From: Dactylosporangium sp040689395
GTDB lineage: Bacteria > Actinomycetota > Actinomycetes > Mycobacteriales > Micromonosporaceae
Assembly (NCBI RefSeq): GCF_040689395.1
Contig: NZ_JBFAZX010000002.1
Location: forward strand, 372,001-436,000
DNA: 64,000 nt
Direction of reading: 5' to 3'
In this document: in pieces, positions 51,034 to 59,105 of the stretch
Position numbering within the stretch: position 1 is the first letter of the stretch
Layout: every line of letters begins with the position of its first letter
Made by a program: the position numbers and the translations under genes
The notes under the pieces: model-generated
Seen by the model: the letters and a program-made list of their open reading frames with translations, nothing else
Told to the model about the DNA's origin: nothing
The model's database searches: none

Positions 51034-53280
51034 ATGCCCGCCGCGCCGTCCGTCGTCGCCGACCGTTACCGTCTGCTCGAGTCACTTGGCGCCGGCGGTA
51101 TGGGGCGGGTGTGGCGCGCTCGCGACGAGACCCTCCACCGTGACGTCGCCGTCAAGCAGATCGTCCTGCCGCCCGAACTGCTCGACAACGCGCGGGACGT
51201 GGCCATGGAGCGCACGCTGCGTGAGGCGCGGGCGGCGGCGCGGCTGAACCACCCCAACGTGGTGCGCGTGTACGACGTGCTGGCGGCCGAAGGGCAGCCG
51301 TGGCTGGTGATGGAGTACGTCCCTTCGCGCTCCCTGGACCAGGTGATCCGCAACGACGGCCTGCTGGAGCCGCGCCGCGTCGCCGAGATCGGGCTCGCCG
51401 TCCTCGACGCGCTGCGTGCCGCGCACCGGGCGGGCGTCGACCATCGCGACATCAAGCCGGGCAACGTGCTGCTCGCCGACGACGGGCGGGTCGTGCTGAC
51501 GGACTTCGGCATCGCCCGGGTCGAGGGCGAGGGCCACGTCACGCGCACCGGGCTGGTGCTCGGCTCGCCGGAGTTCATCGCCCCGGAGCGGGCGCGGGAG
51601 GGAACCGCCGGCCCGGCGAGCGACCTGTGGTCGCTCGGCGCCACGCTGTACACCGCGGTCGAGGGCCGCTCGCCGTTCGGCCGCGGCTCGGCGATGGAGA
51701 CCCTGACCGCGCTCGCCTCGGAGGAGGCGAACCCGCCGCAGCGCGCGGGCGCGCTCGCCCCGGCGCTGCGGGCCCTGCTGCGCAAGGATCCCAAGACGCG
51801 GGCCGACTTCGCGCAGACCGAGGAGCTGCTACGCCGGGCGCTGGTCCGCGACGACTCCCCGAAGCGCCGTCGGTCATGGCTGGGCGGCTGGGGCCGCGGC
51901 GGCGCGGAGCCGGTCACGCCGGTCCTGCCGGCGCAGCACGCGCCGCTGGCGAAGACCGAGCCGGCCCAACGGCCGGTCACACCACGGCCCGCGAACGCCA
52001 AACCGGTCGCAGACGCCGAACCGATCCCAGCCGAACCGGTTACAGCCGAACCCCTCGCGGACGCCAAACCGGTCACGGACACGGACAAACCGGTCCGTGA
52101 CCAGCTGGTCACGGACAAGCTGGTCACGGACAAGCCCGTCACGGACAAGCTCGTCACGGGCAAGCTGGTCAGGGGCGAACCGGACACAGACGAACCTGTC
52201 GCAGACGCCGAGCCGGTCACGGACGAACCGAACGCGGTCACGGACAAGCCGCTCTCGGACGAACCGGACGCAGTCGCGGACGAGCTGGTCACGGACAAGC
52301 CGGTCGCGGACGCCGAACCGGTTGGGCAGAAGGCGGCCGCTCTGCCGGCACCACCTGAGCCTGAGCCCGAACCTCAGCCCGAGCTCAGGCTCGAAGCCGA
52401 AGCTGAGCCTGAAGCAGGTTCCGAGCCGGTGGTCGCGGTCGGCGCCGAGCGGGGCTCGGTCGTCGCGCCGGCGGTACCTGTGCGCAAGCCCAAGGCCGGG
52501 ACCGCCGTGAAGGCGGCAGCGCCGGGCATCACCACCCCCGAACAGCGCCGGCGCCGGCTCGTCCTCGGCGGCGTGGGCACCCTGCTCGTCGTGGCGCTGC
52601 TCGTCTGGCTGGCGGTGCACACCGACGGCGGCGACGACCCGCAGGCGAAGGGCACCGACGCGGCGCAGACGACCGCGGCCGCCGAGGTCCCCGCCCCGAC
52701 CAGCCCCAGCGCGACCCAGACCGCGGCCCCGAGCGCCTCGCCGAGCACCTCCCCTAGCGCCTCCCCGAGCGTGGCCGCCACCGGGAGCGCTCAGCCGTCG
52801 TCGGCGCCCCCGGCCGCCGGCACGACGGAGCGCAGCCTGCCCCCGCTGCCGCCGGGCTGGATCGACTACCGCGACCCGAGCGGCTTCTCGGTGTACGTGC
52901 CCGCGGGCTGGCGGCAGTCGAAGGAGGGCGGGATCGTGTACTTCCGCACCAGCGGCCGCACGCTGGGCATCGACCAGTCCGACTCCCCGCGCCCCGACCC
53001 GGTCGCCGACTGGCGCCAGCAGGAGCAGAACCGGGTGAACCGCGGCGAATTCCGCAACTACACGCAGGTGCGCCTCGAGCCGGTCGGATACTTCATCAAG
53101 GCCGCCGACTGGGAGTTCACCTTCGACGGCAACTCGACGAGACAACACGTCAACAACCGTGGTGTGGTCGCCACCCAGAACAAGGCGTACGGCTTCTGGT
53201 GGCAGACCCCGGACTCGGACTGGGCCGCCGCCCGGCCCGACCTGCAGCTCGTCTTCGACAGCTTCCGCCCGGCCCGGTAG
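51034..53280 (+). CDS. Transmembrane Ser/Thr protein kinase (PknB type) with repeat linker
   Basis: 748 residues from ATG 51034. The kinase domain (about 12-270) is complete: GAGGMGRVW, Lys41 in AVKQIV, catalytic Asp139 in HRDIKPGNVLL, DFGIARVEGEG and GSPEFIAPER. Residues about 305-430 are a low-complexity linker dominated by VTDKL/VTDKP/VADAEP units. A single transmembrane helix (LVLGGVGTLLVVALLVWLAV) lies near 510. A Ser/Thr/Pro stalk and an extracytoplasmic beta-rich domain (from about 610, GWIDYRDPSGFSVYVPAGW) follow; it has no PASTA repeats. It probably senses an envelope signal. The ligand and targets are unknown. Confidence 0.88.
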   Translation: MPAAPSVVADRYRLLESLGAGGMGRVWRARDETLHRDVAVKQIVLPPELLDNARDVAMERTLREARAAARLNHPNVVRVYDVLAAEGQPWLVMEYVPSRSLDQVIRNDGLLEPRRVAEIGLAVLDALRAAHRAGVDHRDIKPGNVLLADDGRVVLTDFGIARVEGEGHVTRTGLVLGSPEFIAPERAREGTAGPASDLWSLGATLYTAVEGRSPFGRGSAMETLTALASEEANPPQRAGALAPALRALLRKDPKTRADFAQTEELLRRALVRDDSPKRRRSWLGGWGRGGAEPVTPVLPAQHAPLAKTEPAQRPVTPRPANAKPVADAEPIPAEPVTAEPLADAKPVTDTDKPVRDQLVTDKLVTDKPVTDKLVTGKLVRGEPDTDEPVADAEPVTDEPNAVTDKPLSDEPDAVADELVTDKPVADAEPVGQKAAALPAPPEPEPEPQPELRLEAEAEPEAGSEPVVAVGAERGSVVAPAVPVRKPKAGTAVKAAAPGITTPEQRRRRLVLGGVGTLLVVALLVWLAVHTDGGDDPQAKGTDAAQTTAAAEVPAPTSPSATQTAAPSASPSTSPSASPSVAATGSAQPSSAPPAAGTTERSLPPLPPGWIDYRDPSGFSVYVPAGWRQSKEGGIVYFRTSGRTLGIDQSDSPRPDPVADWRQQEQNRVNRGEFRNYTQVRLEPVGYFIKAADWEFTFDGNSTRQHVNNRGVVATQNKAYGFWWQTPDSDWAAARPDLQLVFDSFRPAR

Positions 53281-53354
53281 TCCGCGCCCGCCGCCGAGCC
53301 GGTGACCGGCGGATTCCACCAGGCCGGTGCCCGCCACCGGGCTATGGTGGCCGG

Positions 53355-53780
53355 ATGTGGCACTCCGACGAGCCGGGCCTGCTCCGGCTGCCGTCCGGCC
53401 GGCTGATCCGTGGACGTGGGCTGCGCCGGCCACCCGCCGCGGTGGATCCGCAGTACGGCCTGTATCTGCTCGGTAAGCCGCCGCCCGCCCCCGGGTGGCC
53501 GTACGCGTGGTTGCGCTGGCCCGACTTCCGCCTGCCCGCGGACCAGGCGGCGGCCGCGGTCGCGTTCGCGGAGGCGCTGCGGCGGGCCGGCGACGAGCGG
53601 GTGGAGGTCGCCTGCAACGGCGGCCGGGGCCGCACCGGGACGGCCCTGGCCTGCATCGCGGTCCTCGACGGCGTGCCGGCTGGCCAGGCGGTCGCGTACG
53701 TCCGCCGTCACTACCACCCGCACGCCGTCGAGACGCCGTGGCAGAAGCGCTACGTGGAACGGTTCAGTTCGCGGCCTTGA
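53355..53780 (+). CDS. Protein-tyrosine-phosphatase-like protein (CX5R)
   Basis: 141 residues from ATG 53355. The signature VACNGGRGRTGTALA is a CX5R(T) phosphatase loop, with the nucleophilic cysteine followed by the phosphate-binding arginine, as in small dual-specificity phosphatases. The WLRWPDFRLPAD segment would provide the general-acid aspartate. The neighbouring kinase gene is Ser/Thr-specific, so the two could counteract each other, but that is speculation. Its last 17 bases overlap the end of the convergent BpsA-like gene. Confidence 0.75.
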   Translation: MWHSDEPGLLRLPSGRLIRGRGLRRPPAAVDPQYGLYLLGKPPPAPGWPYAWLRWPDFRLPADQAAAAVAFAEALRRAGDERVEVACNGGRGRTGTALACIAVLDGVPAGQAVAYVRRHYHPHAVETPWQKRYVERFSSRP

Positions 53781-55236
53781 GCAGGTGGACGATCGTGTGC
53801 CGGGGCAGGTCCAGCAGGCGTGCGTCGAGATGGTCCGGGCGGCCGATCGCCGCCGTCGCGCGGGCCTGCGCCTCGGCCCGCTCCAGCGCCGGGTCGGCGC
53901 GCAGCAGCGCCTCGCGCAGCACGTTGCCGACCTTGCCATGGGCGTGTGTGAGCAGCCACTCGGCGACGCTCGGCGGTGACCCCGGCGGGTGCAGGGTCGC
54001 CTCGACCGTCGCCTGCCGCGGCTCGGGGGTGCTGCGGCGCAGGCGCAGGTCGTACTTCGCGCCGACGAGCCCGCGCAGCGCCGCCTGGGCGGCCTCGTCG
54101 CGCAGGTCGGGGTGGTTGTTGGGCACCAGCAGCGTCACGGATCGGGCGTTGAGCGCGAGCAGGACCCGTGCCAGCCACGGCCCGGGGTCGGCCGAGAGGT
54201 CGACGGTGACCTCCTCGGCGCCGAGCGGGCCGCCGCCGAGGATGCGGGCGGGGCCGCGCGCCGCGACGCCCTCCAGGGACTGCCCGCCGTGGGTGTAGAT
54301 GTTGGCCGAGCTGCCGGAGCCCGTCAGCCGGTCGAGGCGGCGGTCCAGGACACGCCAGGTGTGGGCGGTGGGGCGGCACACGTACAGGTCGCTGGCGCTG
54401 CCGACGGCCTGGGCGCCGTGGTAGCGATTGAACGCCGGCAGCATCGCCTCGATGACCAGGTCGAGGTCCAGCACGGCGCGCTGCACCTTCAGCCCGAGCG
54501 CCGGGGTCAGCGGGCTGAACCCGTACGCCATGACGAGCCGGCCGTTGACCCGGTCGCGCAGGGCCTGCGCGCCCCGGCCGAGGAACAGCTGCACGCCCTC
54601 CGGGGTGTACGGCGGGTCGGTGAAGACCAGGTCCGCGCTGCCGGCGACCACCGGGGGCAGACCGAAGCGCAGGTCGGCGTGGTAGCAGGCGATCCCGGCG
54701 CCCTGGCCGTCGATGTAGGCCAGCAGCCGTTCGTCGACGTCGACGACGGTGATCTCGGCATCAGGGCACGCCTTGCGCACGGCGAGCGAGGTCAGGTCAT
54801 GGTCGCCGATGCACACCAGCCGGGCGCCGGCCAGGTCGTAGGTCTCCGCCAGCCAGCGCGCCCGGCGCCGCGCGGTCTCCGCGGTCGCCGAGACGTGGTC
54901 GAGCGCCTGGTCGGCGGCGGGGGCGGCGGCGATGAGCTCCGCCATCCCGGACACCTCCGGGGTGCGGTGCAGCGCGTCGGCGGCGAAGCGTTCACGGTAC
55001 TCCAGCCGGATCGACGGCAGGAGGGACACTTGCCCGCCGCTGGAGCGCAGGTGGGGCCCGGCTGCCCGCAGGAGCGCCTCGACCGTGCGCCGCGGGACCG
55101 CGAAATCGCGGACGAGATCGTCGAGGGTCGTCGGCGGGTCCTCGGTGAGCCGGGCGATGATCTCGCGCAGCCGGCGCCCGGCGATCCCTGATTCCGAGAC
55201 GACGGCGGCGACCAGGTCGATCGGCTCGGCTTCCAC
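53764..55236 (-). CDS. BpsA-like (bis-aminopropyl spermidine synthase family) aminopropyltransferase
   Basis: 490 residues. A short winged-helix-like N-terminal part (TLDDLVRDFAVPRRTVEALLR) precedes a Rossmann methyltransferase-like domain with LVCIGDHDLTSLAV, TVVDVDERLLAYI and the catalytic-site FTDPPYTPEG. The DPPYT motif is characteristic of the branched-chain polyamine synthase family best known from thermophiles, where it adds aminopropyl groups to spermidine. In an actinomycete the true acceptor is uncertain. The C-terminal 200 residues also match the family length. It is divergent from the M4 protease gene. Confidence 0.72.
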   Translation of the reverse strand: MEAEPIDLVAAVVSESGIAGRRLREIIARLTEDPPTTLDDLVRDFAVPRRTVEALLRAAGPHLRSSGGQVSLLPSIRLEYRERFAADALHRTPEVSGMAELIAAAPAADQALDHVSATAETARRRARWLAETYDLAGARLVCIGDHDLTSLAVRKACPDAEITVVDVDERLLAYIDGQGAGIACYHADLRFGLPPVVAGSADLVFTDPPYTPEGVQLFLGRGAQALRDRVNGRLVMAYGFSPLTPALGLKVQRAVLDLDLVIEAMLPAFNRYHGAQAVGSASDLYVCRPTAHTWRVLDRRLDRLTGSGSSANIYTHGGQSLEGVAARGPARILGGGPLGAEEVTVDLSADPGPWLARVLLALNARSVTLLVPNNHPDLRDEAAQAALRGLVGAKYDLRLRRSTPEPRQATVEATLHPPGSPPSVAEWLLTHAHGKVGNVLREALLRADPALERAEAQARATAAIGRPDHLDARLLDLPRHTIVHLLKAAN

Positions 55237-55602
55237 CCGCGAACTTTAACATCATGTCGCCGAGTGATCGCTTGACCACCTGGCGCGACCTCGCAGTTGA
55301 CGGTTGACGAGGAGTAACGGCGGGCGGCGCTTTCGATCTACGGAACGCGAGATTTCCAGCATGTTTCGCCTCTCGAAGTACAGGGTGGGGGCGAGGGTGG
55401 CACCAAAGCATCGACTATTGTCCAGACATCGATGGATGTGTGATGGTCCTGGCATCGCCGCAAGTCGATGAGGACGGCAGGCCGGTCGACGGCGCGCACG
55501 CCGGCCATCCAGACGCTTCGACGTGCGGGTGTCTCCATTGATTCCGGCGCACCCCGTCAACATTCCCCGGTGGGGTGGGTCGTTGCTGAAAGAAGGCAAC
55601 CC
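55237..55602. other. Divergent promoter region (366 bases) without a gene
   Basis: No gene is seen. The region is less GC-rich than its flanks and must carry promoters for the BpsA-like and M4 protease genes. GAAGG at 55592-55596 is the protease ribosome site. I cannot place confident -35/-10 boxes. Confidence 0.4.
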
Positions 55603-57660
55603 TTGAAGTTCTCACCACGGTTCGCTACAGCGGCCGGAGTGTTCGCGGTCGGGCTGGTCACAGCCGGCACCGCCGCGGCCGTGCAAGCCTCCCCCCCATC
55701 GCCGTCCTCCGAGCGCGTCGAGGTGTCCAACGCCGCCGCCGCCCTGTCGGTCGACTCGTTCGTCAAGAGCAAGCCCAGCGTGATCCAGCCCAGCACCGAC
55801 GACGCCTACGTGCAGAAGTCGGTCACGGCCTCGGGCAACGCCAAGTACATCGCGTACGAGCGCACCTACAAGGGGCTGCCCGTCGTCGGCGGTGACTTCG
55901 TCGTCGTCACCGACAAGTCCGGCGCGACGAAGTACACGTCGGTGTCGCAGACCAAGGCGATCGGCAGCCTCTCGACCGCCGCGAAGATCAGCTCCGCGGA
56001 CGCCGAGTCCGTCGCCCGCAAGCAGCTGACGACCGTCAGCAACGTCGAGGGCACGCGGCTCATCGTGTACGCGATCGACGGTGCGGCGAAGCTCGCGTAC
56101 GAGACCACGCTGTCCGGCACCGGTGCCGAGGGCGTCAGCCGGCTCACCGTCGACGTCGACGCCGCCAGCGGCGCCCTGCTCAACACGACCGAACATGTCG
56201 TACGGGGCACCGGCACGGGCTGGATCAACGGCTCGGTGACGATCAACACCACACTCTCGGGCAGCACGTACAGCCTGAAGGACCCGTCGATCACGAACCT
56301 GTCCTGCCAGGACGCCGCGAACAACACCACGTTCACCAAGTCGACGGACGTGTGGGGCAACGGGGTCGGCACGAACCGGGAGACCGGCTGCGTCGACGCG
56401 CTGTACGCGGCGCAGCAGGAAGCCGCGATGCTGTCGTCGTGGCTCGGCCGCAACGGCATGAACGGCAGCGGCGGCGCCTGGCCGATCCGCGTCGGCCTCA
56501 ACGACCAGAACGCCTACTACGACGGCACGCAGGTCCAGATCGGCAAGAACACCGCCGGCCAGTGGATCAGCTCCGCCGACGTCGTCGGCCACGAGATCGG
56601 CCACGGCGTTGACGACACCACGCCGGGCGGCATCTCCAAGGGCAACACCCAGGAGTTCGTCGCGGACACGTTCGGCGCGGCCACCGAGTGGTTCGCCAAC
56701 AACCCGAACGACCCGCCGGACTACCAGGTCGGCGAGGAGATCAACCTCGTCGGCAGCGGCCCGATCCGCTACATGTACAACCCGTCGCTCGCCGGTGACG
56801 ACAACTGCTACTCCAGCAGCACGCCGTCGCAGGAGGTCCACGCCGCCGCCGGCCCCGGCAACCACTGGTTCTACCTGGTGGCTCAGGGCTCGGCCGGCAA
56901 CGGCCAGCCGGCCAGCCCCACGTGCAACGGCTCGACGGTGGGCAACCCGCTCGGCATCCAGAACGCGATCAAGATCATGTACAACGCGATGCTGATGAAG
57001 ACCTCGTCGTCGTCGTACCTGAAGTACCGCACCTGGACGCTGACCGCGGCCAAGAACCTGTTCCCGAGCAGCTGCAACGAGTTCAACACGGTCAAGGCCG
57101 CGTGGGACGCGGTGTCCGTGCCGGCGCAGTCGAGCGACCCGACGTGCGGCACCACGCCGCCGCCCTCCTCCACCCCGCCGTCGTCGCCGCCGCCCACCGG
57201 CGGCTGCTCGGGCCAGAAGCTGCTCAACCCCGGCTTCGAGTCCGGCACGGCGTCGTGGGCCGGCAACACCGGCACCATCGGCCAGTGGGCCGGCTCCGGC
57301 CAGGCCGCGCACGGCGGCACGTACAGCGCATGGCTGGACGGCTACGGCTCGACCCACACCGAGCAGATCAACCAGTCGGTGACGATCCCGGCCGGGTGCA
57401 CGGCGACACTCACGTTCTACGTGCACATCGACTCGGCCGAGACGACCACCACGACGCAGTACGACAAACTGACCATCTCGGCCGGCACGACCACCCTGGG
57501 CACCCTGTCCAACCTCGACAAGGCGTCGGGCTACCAGTTCAAGACCTTCAGCCTCAACGCCTTCGCGGGCCAGACGGTGAACATCAAGTTCAGCGGCACC
57601 GAGGACTCCTCGCTGCAGACGTCGTTCGTCATCGACGACACGGCCGTCACGCTGAGCTAA
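55603..57660 (+). CDS. Secreted M4 (thermolysin-family) metalloprotease with C-terminal beta domain
   Basis: 685 residues from TTG 55603, chosen for its GAAGG site and because it begins the signal peptide (LKFSPRFATAAGVFAVGLVTAG). A propeptide (FTP-type, about 40-200) is followed by the catalytic domain with HEIGH at His330-His334, the third ligand Glu351 in TQEFVADTFGAATEW (17 residues on, 3 fewer than thermolysin), and the later histidine in AGPGNHWFYLVA. After a Pro/Ser linker (PPPSSTPPSS) a beta-sandwich (LLNPGFESGTASWAG onward) probably binds carbohydrate or protein. It is exported and self-activating, as for the family. A strong terminator follows. Confidence 0.92.
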   Translation: MKFSPRFATAAGVFAVGLVTAGTAAAVQASPPSPSSERVEVSNAAAALSVDSFVKSKPSVIQPSTDDAYVQKSVTASGNAKYIAYERTYKGLPVVGGDFVVVTDKSGATKYTSVSQTKAIGSLSTAAKISSADAESVARKQLTTVSNVEGTRLIVYAIDGAAKLAYETTLSGTGAEGVSRLTVDVDAASGALLNTTEHVVRGTGTGWINGSVTINTTLSGSTYSLKDPSITNLSCQDAANNTTFTKSTDVWGNGVGTNRETGCVDALYAAQQEAAMLSSWLGRNGMNGSGGAWPIRVGLNDQNAYYDGTQVQIGKNTAGQWISSADVVGHEIGHGVDDTTPGGISKGNTQEFVADTFGAATEWFANNPNDPPDYQVGEEINLVGSGPIRYMYNPSLAGDDNCYSSSTPSQEVHAAAGPGNHWFYLVAQGSAGNGQPASPTCNGSTVGNPLGIQNAIKIMYNAMLMKTSSSSYLKYRTWTLTAAKNLFPSSCNEFNTVKAAWDAVSVPAQSSDPTCGTTPPPSSTPPSSPPPTGGCSGQKLLNPGFESGTASWAGNTGTIGQWAGSGQAAHGGTYSAWLDGYGSTHTEQINQSVTIPAGCTATLTFYVHIDSAETTTTTQYDKLTISAGTTTLGTLSNLDKASGYQFKTFSLNAFAGQTVNIKFSGTEDSSLQTSFVIDDTAVTLS

Positions 57661-57675
57661 CCGGCAGCGCACGTC

Positions 57676-57707
57676 AGGGGCCCGGGCCGCGCGTCGCCCG
57701 GGCCCCT
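57676..57707 (+). terminator. Strong hairpin after the M4 protease gene
   Basis: AGGGGCCCGGGC (57676-57687) pairs perfectly with GCCCGGGCCCCT (57696-57707) around CGCGCGTC, 15 bases past the stop. No U-tract is present, which is usual in high-GC actinobacteria. Confidence 0.8.
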
Positions 57708-57719
57708 CCGCGGCTGAAT

Positions 57720-58200
57720 GTTGCGGTGATGGTGCCTGCCTCACCCTCGTGGCCCGGGCACCCGGGGCCCGGTACGCGGAGCGGGTCGCCGGTCCACGGG
57801 GTCGTTTGGGGCGGCAGCTCGGTGTGTTCGCGCGGCACGGTGGTGTCGTGTTCGCGGCAGGGCGTGCCGGCGAGGTCCACGGTGGCCACCCGTCCGGGGC
57901 GATGACCGCCTGGATGTTCCCGCCGTGGTTGTCGTGTTCGCCGGACCACTCCAGGTCCGGTCTCGATCAGGGTGCCCTCGATGTTGACGTGATCGTGGCC
58001 GGCCATCTTCGCTGCGAGCAGCGCCGCTTCCAGGCTCTGGGCTTGGCCGGCCGGCACGGCGAGGCCCTCGTGCGGATAGGCGTAGGGGGTGAACCCGGAT
58101 GACCAGGATCGCCTGCTTGCAGCAGCTCAACGCGCGGGTAACAGGAACCCTGGGCGTCTTCCCTTGCACCGCAACAGGTTCCGCGTGTCGCAGCCGCCAC
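57720..58200 (-). mobile_element. Remnant of an IS5-type (DDE_Tnp_4) transposase
   Basis: On the minus strand, ORF pieces read QSLEAALLAAKMAGHDHVNIEGTLIETG, then REHDTTVPREHTELP and GHEGEAGTITATFSRGG. This is the middle and end of a DDE-type transposase of the IS5 group, including the catalytic Asp/Gly context of DGTLIE (here EGTLIE, with D replaced by E) and the later EGEAGTIT segment. Frames change several times, and the N-terminal third is missing. No inverted repeats or target duplication are obvious, so the element is inactive. Confidence 0.6.
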
Positions 58201-58244
58201 GGCCGATGCCTACCTACGGTCCTGGAACCGCTACGCGGAAAGAC

Positions 58245-58826
58245 TCATTCGAGAATAGGCACCGGCGGTCCATGGGGACAGCGGTTGCTTGTTCCCGCCT
58301 TTCGGAGCATTCGGCGGAAAAGCCGCCCGGCCGAGCGCGGCATTGTCGAAAGACAGCCGCGATACACCGGCGGCCGTGTATTGCCGCCGACCATTCGACG
58401 CGTTGCCGGACCGGCGGGCCGGCGCAACTGTGGCATGGATGCGCGACGACGCTTCGGGACAGGACCGGGCCGCCCGGCGGCACCCACCTGGCGCGGCGCG
58501 GGATCGCAGTCGTCTGCCGCGGTGCTGCTCGCGGGACGTCGCGCCTGGTCAGTTCGCGCCTGGTCAGGCGGCGTGACCGGCGGAGGCGGAGGCGGAGGCG
58601 GCGAGGACGGCACCGGACCCGATCCGCCGCGCTGGTCACTGACCGTCGGCGGGGTGTCACCACGCACGCGGCGGAGCTTCTCGGCGTGCCTTCTGGCCAG
58701 GCCCCATTCCCGATGCCGGGCATGCTCCTGGCGGAACTGCTCATTCGCCGGAGAATAACGACGTGACCTGGTCCGGTCACGCATGGCAGCCAATTCCGTC
58801 TTCGAGAACAATTGCAGCTGCCCCAT
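58245..58826 (-). CDS. Hypothetical protein (GQLQLF family)
   Basis: 193 residues from ATG 58826. The start MGQLQLFSKTELAAMRDRT, then RRYSPANEQFRQEHARHREWGLARRHAEKLRR, is of a type I recall as common in Micromonosporaceae, where it occurs many times per genome. The second half is Pro/Arg/Ala-rich with eight consecutive prolines (PPPPPPPP) and probably disordered. The function is unknown. The last 60 residues look less natural, so the true stop may have been altered by the adjacent IS remnant. Confidence 0.5.
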   Translation of the reverse strand: MGQLQLFSKTELAAMRDRTRSRRYSPANEQFRQEHARHREWGLARRHAEKLRRVRGDTPPTVSDQRGGSGPVPSSPPPPPPPPVTPPDQARTDQARRPASSTAADDCDPAPRQVGAAGRPGPVPKRRRASMPQLRRPAGPATRRMVGGNTRPPVYRGCLSTMPRSAGRLFRRMLRKAGTSNRCPHGPPVPILE

Positions 58827-59105
58827 GCCTGTAATTATCCCAGAACCCAACCGAAACCGCCGCCCCGAGCGGCAGTCCTGTGGCCTTCCGAACCAGATGG
58901 ATCATCCGTACGGACCGGGTCGATCATGGTCCGTTCGGCCGTACCCGACACGCCGGGCGGCCGTCCCGGCCTCACCGCTTCAGGTCCTCATCCATCCCCC
59001 GGACTCGCTGGGTTGAACCCGCCCCGTACGCTCGTCGCGGCGCCGCCGGCGCACGGTTCGTTCGCCGCGAGGCTCCGGCCCCGCGGCCCGGTCGACAGGC
59101 GGGAG
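58827..59105. other. Divergent promoter region before the SARP regulator
   Basis: About 280 bases without a clear gene. It should contain promoters for the hypothetical protein on the minus strand and the large regulator. No distinct boxes or operators stand out. Confidence 0.3.

Noticed and set aside
51950..52330. Short direct repeats considered as a CRISPR array
   Set aside because: The units are 15 bases, in frame and inside the kinase gene, with no spacers; they code a VTDKL linker.
55612..57744. Long minus-strand frame opposite the M4 protease
   Set aside because: The + strand shows complete protease motifs and a signal peptide; the opposite frame is a composition artefact.
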